Assembly (NCBI RefSeq): GCF_015482775.1
Contig: NZ_CP058214.1
Coordinates: 1-64,000, forward strand
Direction: 5' to 3'
DNA: 64,000 nucleotides
Source of the DNA: Kaustia mangrovi
Lineage (GTDB): Bacteria; Pseudomonadota; Alphaproteobacteria; Rhizobiales; Im1
Each line of letters opens with the position of its first letter. Position 1 is the first letter of the stretch. The translations under genes and the position numbers were made by a program. Below, piece after piece: positions 1-8,737 of the stretch. The notes beneath the pieces are model-generated. The model was given only the letters and a program-made list of their open reading frames with translations, had not been told where the DNA came from and ran no database searches.

Positions 1-779
1 CGGCGATGCGGCCCGGCGGCTCGCGCAGGCGGCGGCAGGAAACGCTCCGTCATCTCCTCGACACTCACCGGCCGGCATGGGTGGAGACGTTGAGGGCCGC
101 CATGGCGCGCCCGTCGGCATGGCGGACCGGCACGGCGATGGAGCGCAGGCCGATCTCCAGCTCCTGGTCGACGACCGCGTGGCCCGCCGCGGCGACCCGG
201 TCGAGCTCGGCTGCGAGCGCGGCCCGGTCGGTTATCGTGTGCGGCGTGTGGCGGGCAAGGCTCAGGGCGGAGAGGGCGGCCGCGCGCTCGGCGGGCTCCA
301 GAAACGCCAGTATGGCGCGGCCCATGGAGGTGCAATGGGCGGGCAGGCGCGAGCCGACGGTGAGGTTGACCGACATGACGCGATTGGCCGCGGCGCGCGC
401 CACATAGACCACATCCGGCCCGTCGAGGATGGCCGCCGAGCAGGATTCGTTGAGCGTTCGGCTCACGGCTCGCAAATGCGGTTCGCCAGGTGCCACAGAA
501 GCCCCATGCCGAGCCGCGAGCCCGCCACAGCGAGCAGGCGTGCGGTGAGCGCGAAGCGCTTGCCCGTCCGTGCCGCATAGCCCAGATCGACAAGCGTCAG
601 CAGGAAGCGGCGGGCCGTCGCGCGCGACATGCCGGCGGCGTCGGCGACCTCGGTGAGCGTCAGGCTTTCCGGCGCGCGGCGAGCACCTCCATGACGTGGA
701 GCCCCTTGGCGAGCGAGCTCACATGGTCCCGGCGGTCGGCCTCCGCCGGCGGGTCGGTCCTGCTGTCCTGCATGGTCAT
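1..779 (-). pseudogene. IclR-family transcriptional regulator (PcaR/PobR-like), frame broken, 3' end beyond window
   Basis: Three frames together give one IclR protein. The N-terminal frame ends in SSLAKGLHVMEVLAA. The second supplies the winged helix (LTLTEVADAAGMSRATARRF). The third gives the effector-binding domain (SCSAAILDGPDVVYVAR, then ELEIGLRSIAVPV). The frame is lost near 672, near 485 and again near 67, where Arg is followed by a premature stop although homologous sequence (VSVEEMTERFLP) continues in the next frame. Each break is a single base, mostly in G/C runs. The gene diverges from the CoA-transferase genes, as PcaR-type regulators often do, and probably controls them. Start chosen at ATG 779; an ATG at 773 is an alternative. 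Family assignment is firm; the aromatic-acid effector is inference. Confidence 0.8.
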
Positions 780-847
780 GGCGCTCGGAGGTCCTCGGCT
801 TGACAAGGGGAGGGCGGTCAATACGGTGACCGCATTGTAGCAAAAAA

Positions 848-862
848 GTTCGCATTGCGAAC
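848..862. promoter_or_regulatory. Perfect palindrome in the IclR/CoA-transferase divergent promoter
   Basis: GTTCGCATTGCGAAC is a perfect 7-1-7 palindrome whose right edge is 24 bases before the pcaI start codon. IclR-family aromatic regulators (PcaR, PobR, PcaU) bind palindromes of this general kind, so it is a candidate operator for the divergent IclR protein. A second imperfect palindrome (GGTCA-N6-TGACC) lies just upstream. Confidence 0.5.
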
Positions 863-886
863 CTATAAAGCGACCGGCAGGCAGCA

Positions 887-1753
887 ATGGCACAATTCCT
901 CGACCTCGCCGACGCCGTGGAGGATATCGTCCGCGACGGCGATACCGTGGCGATGGAAGGCTTCACCCACCTCATTCCCCATGCCGCGGGCCACGAGACC
1001 ATCCGTCAGGGACGCAAGGACCTGACGCTCATCCGCATGACGCCCGACATCGTCTACGACCAGATGATCGGGGCGGGGTGTGCGCGCAAGATCGTGTTCT
1101 CCTGGGGCGGCAATCCGGGGGTGGGATCGCTGCATCGCATGCGCGAGGCGATCGAGAAGGGCTGGCCCGCGCCGCTGGAGGCGGAGGAGCACAGCCATGC
1201 CGCCATGGCCAACGCCTATGAGGCGGGCGCGGCCGGGCTGCCCTGCGCCGTATTCCGAGGCTATCTCGGGGCGGACCTCGCAAGGGTCAATCCGAATATC
1301 CGGTCCGTCACCTGCCCGTTCACGGGCGAGAAGCTCGCCGCCGTTCCCGCGATCCGCCCCGACGCCGCGGTCGTCCACGCCCAGAAGGCCGACCGAGAGG
1401 GCAATGTGCTGATCGAGGGCATTGTCGGCGTGCAGAAGGAGGCGGTGCTCTCCGCAAGCCGCTCGCTGGTGACGGTGGAGGAGGTCGTCGACAGCTTCGG
1501 GCCGCGCAGCCCCAATGCGGTCGTCCTGCCAAGCTGGGCGGTGTCGGCCATCGCCGTCGTGCCGGGCGGCGCGCATCCCTCCTATGCCCATGGCTACTAC
1601 AAGCGCGACAACGCCTTCTACAAGGCCTGGGACGCCATCTCGCGCGACCGCGACGCCTTCACCGCCTGGATCGATGAGCATGTCCTGAAGGGCGGGCCGG
1701 AGCGTTTCGCGCAGTTCGTCGATGCCAGCATGAAGGAAGGGGCAGGCGCATGA
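887..1753 (+). CDS. pcaI: CoA-transferase alpha subunit (3-oxoadipate CoA-transferase type)
   Basis: Intact 288-residue family I CoA-transferase alpha subunit. It carries the DGDTVAMEGFTH glycine loop near the N terminus, the SWGGNPGVGS segment around residue 67-76, and a conserved core (CPFTGEKLAAVPAIRPDAAVVHAQKAD). With its beta partner it would move CoA from succinyl-CoA to 3-oxoadipate, the penultimate step of the beta-ketoadipate pathway. The length fits the longer CatI/GctA-like branch better than the classical 230-residue PcaI, so glutaconate or another dicarboxylate is a possible alternative substrate. The stop overlaps the start of the beta subunit (ATGA), indicating translational coupling. 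The divergent IclR gene supports an aromatic catabolic role. Confidence 0.75.
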   Translation: MAQFLDLADAVEDIVRDGDTVAMEGFTHLIPHAAGHETIRQGRKDLTLIRMTPDIVYDQMIGAGCARKIVFSWGGNPGVGSLHRMREAIEKGWPAPLEAEEHSHAAMANAYEAGAAGLPCAVFRGYLGADLARVNPNIRSVTCPFTGEKLAAVPAIRPDAAVVHAQKADREGNVLIEGIVGVQKEAVLSASRSLVTVEEVVDSFGPRSPNAVVLPSWAVSAIAVVPGGAHPSYAHGYYKRDNAFYKAWDAISRDRDAFTAWIDEHVLKGGPERFAQFVDASMKEGAGA

Positions 1754-2521
1754 CCGGCTATACCGCAACGGAGATGATGACCGTCGCCGCCGCGCGGGCG
1801 CTGAAGAACGAGGATGTGTGCTTCGTCGGCATCGGCATGCCGTCCGCCGCGGCCAATCTGGCGCGGCTGACCCACGCGCCGGAGGTCGCTCTCGTCTATG
1901 AATCGGGCACGCTCGACACGCGCCCGACGTGCTGCCGCTCTCCATCGGCGACGGCGAGCTGTGCGAGACGGCGCTGACCACGGTCTCCGTGCCGGAGATG
2001 TTCCGCTACTGGCTGCAGGGCGGGCGCATCACCGTCGGCTTCCTCGGGGCCGCGCAGATTGACAAGTTCGCCAATATCAACACCACCGTCATCGGCGATT
2101 ACGACGACCCGAAGGTACGCCTGCCGGGCGGCGGCGGCGCGCCGGAGATCGCCACCTCGGCCGGCGAGATCTTCGTGGTCATGCGCCAGTCGAAGCGCAG
2201 CTTCGTCGACAAGGTCGATTTCGTGACCTCGCTGGGCCACGGCTCGGGCGGCGGCGACCGCGAGGCCACGGGGTGACCACGAAGGGCCGACGCTCATCGT
2301 CACCGACCTTTGCCATCATGCGGCCGGATCCGGAGACGAAGGAGCTTACGGTCACCGCGCTCCATCCCGGCGTTACCCGCGAGGACGTGGTGGAGAACAC
2401 CGGTTGGGCGGTGAAGTTCGCCGATACGCTGGAGGAGACGCCGGCGCCGCGCGCCGAGGAGCTCGACGCCCTGCGCGCGCTGAACGAGCGAACCGCCCGT
2501 GCCCATGGCGACGCGGCGTGA
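1750..2521 (+). pseudogene. pcaJ: CoA-transferase beta subunit, frame broken by four single-base indels
   Basis: Conceptual repair gives a 257-residue beta subunit. The N-terminal part contains the YESGTLDT motif with the catalytic Glu. The middle frame runs from LPLSIGDGELCETALTTVS to GSGGGDREATG. The last frame gives MRPDPETKELTVTALHPGVT to the C terminus. Apparent errors are a missing G near 1921, a missing G near 2272, a missing G near 2285 and an extra C near 2313. Two bases added back and the overall length then fit the family exactly, and every conserved motif is kept, so errors in G/C runs are more likely than gene decay. It is translationally coupled to the alpha subunit. Confidence 0.8.
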
Positions 2522-2590
2522 GGACGGGGGGCGGTCGTCTTCCGTCGTTCTCTTGACGGGTGAGGCAATCGCCTGTTGCAGGCTCACTTC

Positions 2591-2725
2591 CCCTCACCGG
2601 CGCCTTTCGGCGCCCCCCTCTCCCGCAAGGGGAGAGGGTTAGGTAGCGGGATCGCCTCATTTCCCTCTCCCCTTGCGGGAGAGGGAGGGGCCCATCGTCG
2701 CCAGACGATGGGAGGGTGAGGGGGC
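2591..2725. repeat. Palindromic intergenic element with CTCTCCC arms
   Basis: Two 23-base segments (2616-2638 and 2663-2685) are exact reverse complements of each other and could form a long hairpin. The core is CTCTCCCGCAAGGGGAGAG. Flanking CCCCTCACC (near 2591) and GGTGAGGGG (near 2715) extend the symmetry outward, and a small GGCGCC-TTTC-GGCGCC hairpin sits inside the left flank. It lies between convergent genes. Elements of this look are scattered between genes in many Rhizobiales genomes; a role as bidirectional terminator is possible. Confidence 0.7.
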
Positions 2726-2744
2726 GCAAACAGCGACATGCGAT

Positions 2745-3828
2745 TTACACCGCGTCCGGATTGCGCACGCTGAGGAAGGCCTTGGCGGAAATTTCCGACC
2801 AGTCATAGGCGCGGGCGAGCATGGCGCGATGGGAGGCGTGGATGCGGCGCTCGATGTCGCTGCCCGAGGCGAACCGCTCCATCACCTCGCGGGAGGCCGA
2901 CCGGGGCGACAGCGAGAACGTCGTCCGGCCAGCGCCTGAGCGTCACGCCGTCGTCGCGCAGCGCCTGGAGCGCCTCCGAATTGCGCCATTCCGTCTCCGA
3001 CAGCGCCCAGATCTGGACGGCGCGGCAGGCCGTCTCCACGACGGCCTTCAGATCGTCGGGAAGTTCCTGCCAGACGGTCAGGTTGACGATGGCCTCGCCG
3101 GTGCCGTTCGGCTCGTGGAATCCCGGCCAGTAATAAAAGGGCGCGACCTTGTAGAAGCCCGCCGACCGGTCGCTCCAGGGGCCGAGAAACTCCGTGCCGT
3201 CGATGGCGCCGGTCTGGAGCGCGGTAAGGATTTCCGAGGGCGGGATGACGACCGGCGTGGCGCCGAGCTTTTCGAAGACCTCGCCGCCAAGCCCCGGAAT
3301 GCGGAACTTCAGCCCCTTCATGTCATCGAGCGTCTCGATCTCGCGCCTGAGCCAGCCGCCCATCTGCATGCCAGAATTGCCGGCCATGAAGGGCTTTACG
3401 CCGAAGGGCGCATAGAGCTCGTCCCACAGCGCCTGCCCGCCGCCATGGTCGATCCAGGCGATATGCTCCAGCGGTGTGAGGCCGAAGGGCGTGGCGGTAA
3501 AATAGGCCGCCGCCGGCATCTTGCCGGTCCAGAAGAACGAGGCCGTATGGCCGATCTCGGCGAGGTCGCCGGCGACCGCGTCGAGCACCTCAAGGCCCGA
3601 GACCAGCTCGCCCGCAGCATAGAGCTCCACCGCGATGCGCCCGCCCGACAGTGCCGTGATGCGGTCGGCAAGGCGCTGGGCGGTGACGCCGGGGCCCGGC
3701 AGGTTTTTCGGCCAGGACGTCACCATGCGCCATTTCCGGGTCTGGCCCCGCGCGACCGCCGGGGCGGCAATCCCGGCCACAGCCGCGACGCCGGTGCCGA
3801 GAAGGGTCCTGCGGCTCGGGCCGGTCAT
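2745..3828 (-). pseudogene. TRAP-type (DctP/TakP-like) substrate-binding protein, one frame break near the 3' end
   Basis: With one extra C removed in the G/C run at 2903-2906 the protein has 360 residues, normal for the family. It starts with a Tat-like signal (PSRRTLLG) and hydrophobic stretch, followed by KWRMVTSWPKNLPGPG, typical of TRAP binding proteins of the TakP 2-oxoacid branch. The repaired C terminus reads FASGSDIERRIHASHR...AYDWSEISAKAF. The protein would sit in the periplasm and hand an organic anion to DctQM permeases, but none are encoded here. Its ATG overlaps the thiD stop (ATGA), so it belongs to the thiamine operon behind the TPP riboswitch. This suggests, without proving, a thiamine-related ligand. 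Confidence 0.8.
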
Positions 3829-4660
3829 GATGCCCCTCCGTCGGTTTCGGGGGCGACGGTGTCCCAGAGCGCGTGGAAATGGTGCACGGGCCCATGCCCG
3901 CCGCCGATGTCGAGCCGGTCGGCCCCGGCGATAGCGGCCGTGGTGTAGGCCTTCGCGCCGCGTACCGCGCCGGCGAGATCCTCGCGCGCGCAAGCAGGGC
4001 GGCGATGGCCGACGACAGGGTGCAACCGGTGCCATGGGTGTTGCGGCTGGCAAGGCGCGGGCCCGGCAGCCACGTCGTCGCATCGCCGGTACACAGGAGA
4101 TCGGGACTCTCGGGGCCGTTCAGATGTCCGCCCTTCACCAGCACGGCCCGGGGGCCGAGCGCCAGAAGCGCGGCGCCGAGGCCTGCCATGTCGTCCTCGC
4201 TCACCGGACCGGTCGCGCCCGCGAGCCGCTGGGCCTCGGGCAGGTTGGGCGTGACCAGCGTGGCGAGCGGCAGAAGCTCCTCGCACAGGACCGCGATGGC
4301 CTCGTCGCGAAGCAGGGCGTCGCCGCTCTTGGCTATCATGACGGGGTCGAGTACCACATGGGCCGGGCGGTAGCGCCTGAGGCCATCGGCGACGGCGCGG
4401 ATCGTCTCCACCCGGCTCAGCATGCCGATCTTCACCGCATGGACGGCGATATCGCCAAAGACCGCATCGATCTGGCGGGTCACGAAATCCGCCGGCACGT
4501 CCATCACGCCGGTCACGGCCTGCGTGTTCTGGGCGGTGAGCGCGGTGATGACGGAGGCGCCATAGACGCCGAGCGCGGAAAAGGTCTTCAGATCGGCTTG
4601 GATGCCCGCGCCGCCTCCGGAATCGGACCCGGCAATGGTCAGTGCCGTTGGCCAGCTCAT
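3825..4660 (-). pseudogene. thiD: Hydroxymethylpyrimidine (phosphate) kinase, one frame break
   Basis: Repair of one missing base in a GC-alternating run near 3985 yields 278 residues, full length for ThiD. The protein phosphorylates HMP and HMP-P to HMP-PP for thiamine synthesis. Visible hallmarks are the opening [42 protein letters not shown] region (start to about residue 45), VVLDPVMIAKSGD, VLVKGGH and the nucleotide-binding HGTGCTLSSAIAA. The start ATG overlaps the thiE stop and its own stop overlaps the next start, so translation is coupled along the operon. Three-gene order thiM-thiE-thiD and the upstream TPP riboswitch make the function secure. Confidence 0.88.
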
Positions 4661-5315
4661 GCGTCCTGCCTTTCCCTTGCCCGGTCGACGGCCTGGCGCA
4701 GGGCGCGCGCGGCAGCCTGCGGGTCCGGCGTGCCGCAGATGGCGGAGACGACGGCCACGCCCTCCACGCCCGCCGCCATCGCATCCGGCACCCTGTCCGC
4801 GGTGATGCCGCCAATGGCGACCGTCGGCACCGGGATGAGCCGGCGCAGCGCGGGCGCGCGCCCGGAGGGGTGAGGGCGGGGGAGGCATTCGCCTTCGTTC
4901 CGGTCGGCCAGAACGGGCCGAGCCCCGCATAGTCGACGATGTCGGGATCGAGCCGGGCGATCTCCGCCTCGTTATGGGTGGAAAAGCCGATCGCCACATC
5001 CGGCCCCACGAGCCGGCGGGCGACTTCCGGCGGCATGTCCGTCTGGCCCACATGGACGCCTTCGGCCCCCACCGCCATGGCGATATCCACATGGTCGTTG
5101 ACGATGAGCGGAACGCCGGAGCCGTCGAGCGCGGCCTTGAGGGCGAGCGCCGTCTCGTAGACATCGCCGCGTTCCGACGTCTTGTCGCGCAGCTGCACGG
5201 CGGTGACCCCGCCGGCGACGGCGGCGCGCACGGTTTCCGCGATGCCATGCGCGCGGCAGAGCTCCGGATCGGTCACGAGGTAGAGCGCAAGGTCGATCGT
5301 GCGGCGTGCGGGCAT
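4657..5315 (-). pseudogene. thiE: Thiamine-phosphate synthase, one frame break
   Basis: Adding one base in the GGGCGCGCGC run near 4865 gives 219 residues, typical of ThiE. The enzyme joins HMP-PP and thiazole phosphate into thiamine phosphate. Motifs seen are YLVTDPELC, VQLRDKT, LIVNDHVDIA, GVHVGQTDM (active-site region), VDYAGLGPFWPTGTK and, after the break, [14 protein letters not shown] and VVSAICG. The gene starts inside the end of thiM and its stop overlaps the thiD start codon, so the three salvage genes are transcribed and translated together. Confidence 0.88.
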
Positions 5316-6133
5316 GGCTCGATATGTCCTCTCTTCTCAAGATCTTCGGCAGTCATGGTGTAGAGCGTGTCGACAAGGGCGGTCGCGAAGCTTGCCGGCC
5401 CGCGGGCGCCGTCGGCGGCCATCTCGCCCGCGACGCCGACGGTCAGCAGCGCGGCTGCCGTGGCCTCCGCAGGTTCGTCGGCAATGGCGAGGAAGGCCGC
5501 GACGATGGCGCTCAGCGCGCAGCCGAGCGCGGTGACCCGTGGCATGAGCGGATGGCCGTTGGCGAGCGCGACAAGCCGCGCGCCGTCGCTCACATAGTCC
5601 CGCTCGCCGGTCACGCCCACCACGGCACCGGTGGCATGCGCAAGGCTGCGTGCGGCCTCCACGGCGTCGGCGGAGGAGGCCGCGCTGTCGACACCGCGCC
5701 CGGCCTGGGCGGTCTCGCCGGCAAGGCTCAGGATTTCCGAGGCATTGCCCCGGATCGCGGTTGGCGCCTCGCTCACGAGATCGGCGGCAAGGCGCGTGCG
5801 GTAGTCGAGCGCGCCGACGGCCACGGGGTCGAGCACCCAGGGGCGGCCGGCCTCGCGCGCGCCCTTGACCGCAAGCCGCATGGCCGCCGCCGTCTGGGGC
5901 GTGAGCGTGCCGAGATTGACGAGCACCGCACCGGCGGCGCGCGCGAAGGCCTGCGCCTCCTCGGTATTGTCGACCATGGCGGGCGAGGCGCCGATGGCGA
6001 GCAGCGCATTGGCGGTGAAGTTCGCCGCCACTGTATTGGTGAGGCAATGGACGAGAGGGCCTTGCGTGCGCAGGCGGGCGAGCAGAAGCCCGGCCCGTTC
6101 GGCTGTGACGATCTCGGTCGGCGTCTTGGACAA
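5273..6133 (-). CDS. thiM: Hydroxyethylthiazole kinase
   Basis: Phosphorylates 4-methyl-5-hydroxyethylthiazole, the salvage route for the thiazole half of thiamine. Diagnostic segments are PLVHCLTNTVAANFTANALLAIGASPAM near the N terminus, WVLDPVAVGALDYRT, RGNASEILSLAG (substrate binding) and VTALGCALSAIVAAF (catalytic Cys and anion hole). Frame intact. I prefer a TTG start at 6133 (MSKTPTEIV) because a GGAGG sits six bases upstream; ATG codons at 6148 and 6181 would add short N-terminal extensions. The last 43 bases overlap thiE. First gene of the riboswitch-controlled operon. Confidence 0.92.
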   Translation of the reverse strand: MSKTPTEIVTAERAGLLLARLRTQGPLVHCLTNTVAANFTANALLAIGASPAMVDNTEEAQAFARAAGAVLVNLGTLTPQTAAAMRLAVKGAREAGRPWVLDPVAVGALDYRTRLAADLVSEAPTAIRGNASEILSLAGETAQAGRGVDSAASSADAVEAARSLAHATGAVVGVTGERDYVSDGARLVALANGHPLMPRVTALGCALSAIVAAFLAIADEPAEATAAALLTVGVAGEMAADGARGPASFATALVDTLYTMTAEDLEKRGHIEPCPHAARSTLRSTS

Positions 6134-6290
6134 TGCAGGCCTCCACATCGCATGACCGCTCCGCCCGGCGAGCGGAGCCATCCCGTCATGCCGGTTTCGG
6201 CTGGTCCTTGGGGAGGTCGCCCGCGGGAAGGCCGTTCAGGAAGCGTCCGCGGGCATCGATGCGGTCCTTGAGTGACCGGCAAGGCCCCAG

Positions 6291-6376
6291 TCCCTACGCC
6301 AGCATGACCTGGATCAGGTTCGACGGGTTGGCGCGTTCCGCGCGCCTCTCAGCCCTGAAAGCAAGGGCACCCCGTG
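6291..6376 (-). promoter_or_regulatory. TPP riboswitch (Thi box)
   Basis: Read on the minus strand, the segment opens with GGGGTGCCCTTGC, contains the invariant CTGAGA, then ACCCGTCGAACCTGATCCAG and ends in the GTAGGGA of the closing helix. This is the standard TPP aptamer. It lies about 160 bases before the thiM start and should lower expression of the thiM-thiE-thiD-binding protein operon when thiamine pyrophosphate is plentiful. No U-tract terminator is visible between aptamer and gene, so control of translation is more likely. Confidence 0.95.
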
Positions 6377-6581
6377 GGCAATCGCCGGACAGGATAGGGG
6401 TTCGCGGATCGGGCATCAACCGGTAATCGGCTTGGTCCGCGACGAGCGGGGCGGGTCGGTCGATCCGGAGGGAGGGCTGTATTCCACGTGGGTATTCGCG
6501 GTGCTAGAGTTTCGCCGCCGATCCGGATCGGCACCACAACCGCTGTCGTACAACGATGGCCGGAATGAAAACGGGGAAGAC

Positions 6582-7127
6582 ATGCCAGGGCGGATACTCC
6601 TTGCGGCAACTGCGGCGGTGTCATTGGGTTCGGCGGCAATTGCCGGGTCCTCTTCTCTTTCTGAGAGGGATGCAGCCGAAATGGCGGGGCGATTCTGCAA
6701 GACGCTGATCCCGGATATCGCCCGCTACGACCCGAACGAATACGACAGCTGGCCCCCTGACGATCCGGCGGTGTTCGGCCCGCTTGTCACGCGCGAGCTC
6801 GCCGGCCAGATCGAAGAGGCGCGCGACCGTGGCAACAGGATCGAGAAGGCGACGGGCGAGAAGTCGCCGCTTGGCGACGGCGTGCCCTGGAAAGGCGTGC
6901 AGGACGCCGCCGGCACTTGCGAGGTCGGCTCCGTGTCCGGCACCGCCGAGCGCCCGGAAGTGACGATCCGCTACAAGTATGCCGACGCCCCCGAGATGGG
7001 GTGGACTGACATATTGGTGCTTTCCCGGTCCGCGCAGGGCTGGCGCGTCGACAATATCCGCTATGGAGAACGCGACGGCGATCTGAGATCGATATTGGCA
7101 GAGACGATCGCCGGGGAAACACCGTAG
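6582..7127 (+). CDS. Secreted protein of unknown function
   Basis: A 181-residue protein starting MPGRILLAATAAVSLGSAAIAGS, a clear Sec signal peptide with cleavage near residue 22. The mature part has a single Cys pair candidate (FCKTL and GTCEVG) and ends in a strand-rich segment (PEVTIRYKYADAPEMGWTDILVLSR...WRVDNIRYGE) of the kind found in small NTF2-like or DUF3828 proteins, where a late Trp-x-x-Asp-Asn-Ile motif is common. That kinship is only a guess. It is probably periplasmic. It stands alone between the riboswitch and a LysE remnant. Start chosen at the ATG that begins the signal peptide. Confidence 0.75.
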   Translation: MPGRILLAATAAVSLGSAAIAGSSSLSERDAAEMAGRFCKTLIPDIARYDPNEYDSWPPDDPAVFGPLVTRELAGQIEEARDRGNRIEKATGEKSPLGDGVPWKGVQDAAGTCEVGSVSGTAERPEVTIRYKYADAPEMGWTDILVLSRSAQGWRVDNIRYGERDGDLRSILAETIAGETP

Positions 7128-7181
7128 CATCGCCGTTCGTTTCACAGGCGACGGTCATGGTTGAGGCAGGGGAGGTGTTCG

Positions 7182-7385
7182 GTGGACGTGTCTTCGCTTG
7201 CGATTTTCGCCGGGGCCCTTCTGACCGCGACGATGATCGCCGTTCTCGTGGCCATCGATCTGGTGTGGGTTGCAACGGCGGCCCAGGCACGCCGCTTTCT
7301 GAGGAGCCCGCGGGCCATGCGCGCGGCCAACCGTGTCGGCGCTTCGGCCATGGCTGGCGCGGCGGCCGCCATCGCGACCCGATAG
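7182..7385 (+). pseudogene. LysE/RhtB-family exporter remnant (C-terminal end only)
   Basis: The 67-residue frame matches only the last third of LysE/RhtB amino-acid exporters: one membrane helix (AIFAGALLTATMIAVLVAIDLVW), then the typical AAQARRFLRSPRAMRAANRV linker and a final small helix (MAGAAAAIATR). A complete member has about 205 residues and six helices. No upstream sequence encodes the missing part, so this is probably a decayed gene. A GTG at 7182 is only a nominal start. A genuine small membrane protein derived from the fragment cannot be excluded. Confidence 0.6.
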
Positions 7386-7520
7386 AACCGGTTTTCCAGA
7401 CGCTCGCCGGGCAGGTGCCATGCGGATGCGGCATAGCTCGCCGGAGCTGTCATTGGTAATCTCGCCGTCTCCGGCCAGTACGGCACGATGCTCACACCGA
7501 AGCGAGGCGAGAGACGGCCC

Positions 7521-8351
7521 ATGGCGCCAGGTCAGGTTATGGTTATGGCAGCGCCCAACGGCGCGCGCCGGACACGCCTCGACCACCCGGCCCTTCCGAT
7601 CGCGGAAGAGGATATTGCGGCAACGGCCGGTGCCTGCGTGCACGCCGGCGCCGCGGCGATCCATCTCCATGTCCGCGACGGCGAAGGGCGGCACAGCCTG
7701 GATGCCGCACGCTATCGTAAGGCGCTTACGCTCGCGCGCGAGGCGGTCGGGCCCGACGCGATCCTTCAGATCACGACCGAGGCGGTGGGCCTGTACTCGC
7801 CGGAAGAGCAGATGGCATGCGTGCGCGAGGTGCGTCCGGAGGCGGTTTCGCTGGCGCTCAAGGAGCTGATCCCCGACGAGGCCCACGAGGCCGCGGGCGC
7901 GGCGTTCCTGGCCTGGCTTCGGGCAGAAAAGATCGCGCCTCAATTCATCGTCTACGGCCCGGAGGAGCTTGAACGCCTCCTGGCGATGCGCGATGCGGGT
8001 GTCGTGCCCTTCGCAAGGCCGTTCGCGCTGTTCGTCCTGGGGCGCTATGCGCGCGACCAGCAATCGGCGCCGGAGGATCTGGACCCGTTTCTCGATGCGC
8101 TGGGTGACGAGGATCTGCCCTGGGCCTTGTGTGCGTTTGGCCGGCGCGAGAGCGAATGCGCATGCGCGGCCGCCGAACGCGGCGGGCATGTGCGTGTCGG
8201 TTTCGAGAACAATCTCCACCTGCCGGACGGCCGGGTGGCGGGCAGCAACGAGGAACTCGTCGCGGCCACGGTCGCGCGGCTTGAGGGCGCCGGTCACACC
8301 GTCATGGCGCCGGCGCGCGCCCGGGCCTTCCTCGCGGAGACCCTGACGTGA
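7521..8351 (+). CDS. 3-keto-5-aminohexanoate cleavage family (BKACE) enzyme
   Basis: A 276-residue TIM-barrel enzyme of the former DUF849 family. These enzymes use Zn and acetyl-CoA to cleave beta-keto acids to an acetoacetate product and a new CoA ester. Hallmarks are VMAAPNGARR at the N terminus, AAIHLHVRDGEGRHSLD (metal His-x-His pair), ILQITTEAVG, PEAVSLALKELIP and GFENNLHLPDGRVAGSNEELV near the C terminus, which matches the VGLEDN segment of characterised members. The substrate of this subgroup cannot be read from sequence. Start chosen at ATG 7521; an earlier in-frame ATG at 7488 gives an N terminus unlike the family. Confidence 0.85.
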   Translation: MAPGQVMVMAAPNGARRTRLDHPALPIAEEDIAATAGACVHAGAAAIHLHVRDGEGRHSLDAARYRKALTLAREAVGPDAILQITTEAVGLYSPEEQMACVREVRPEAVSLALKELIPDEAHEAAGAAFLAWLRAEKIAPQFIVYGPEELERLLAMRDAGVVPFARPFALFVLGRYARDQQSAPEDLDPFLDALGDEDLPWALCAFGRRESECACAAAERGGHVRVGFENNLHLPDGRVAGSNEELVAATVARLEGAGHTVMAPARARAFLAETLT

Positions 8352-8357
8352 TCGCGG

Positions 8358-8606
8358 TCAGGGCGTGTGCGCGGCGCGGTAGAACGCGTCGGCGGGCTTT
8401 GAGTCTTCCGGCTTCAGCGCCGGATTGTAGCGATAGACCGTTGAGCAATACGGGCAGATGATCTCCGTTTCATCGCCCATATCGAGGTAGACGTGAGGAT
8501 GGTCATGAGGCGGTGCCGCACCCATGCACTCGAATTCCTTGACGCCGATTTCGACGATGTCGACGCCAGCGTCGTTGTGGAACTTGGGAACGACCGGATC
8601 AGCCAT
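8358..8606 (-). CDS. CHCC-type zinc-finger protein (NDUFS6-like)
   Basis: An 82-residue protein with a single zf-CHCC domain: FECMGAAPPHDHPHVYLDMG followed by IICPYCSTVYRY. One Cys, a His and the CPYC pair would hold zinc. Alphaproteobacteria commonly carry such a protein, related to the NDUFS6 subunit of mitochondrial complex I and to the 15-kDa Paracoccus complex I accessory subunit, so a link to NADH dehydrogenase is likely though no nuo genes are in the window. Convergent with the BKACE gene and divergent from the hydrolase. Start set at ATG 8606 rather than the upstream GTG. Confidence 0.8.
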   Translation of the reverse strand: MADPVVPKFHNDAGVDIVEIGVKEFECMGAAPPHDHPHVYLDMGDETEIICPYCSTVYRYNPALKPEDSKPADAFYRAAHTP

Positions 8607-8737
8607 GTCCACCCTACCTTGAGCCCGTGACGAGGATTGCCGAACCGGCGGATAGCATATCTGGACCGAACCGCAAAGGCCGCCTGGACAATGTGTCCCG
8701 CAAACTGCGGCCGAAACCTTTCAAGGAGCGTCAATTC

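Noticed and set aside
1917-2315. Programmed frameshift in pcaJ
   Set aside because: Four separate breaks in different contexts, with no slippery heptamer or stimulator structure. Sequence error or mutation explains them better.
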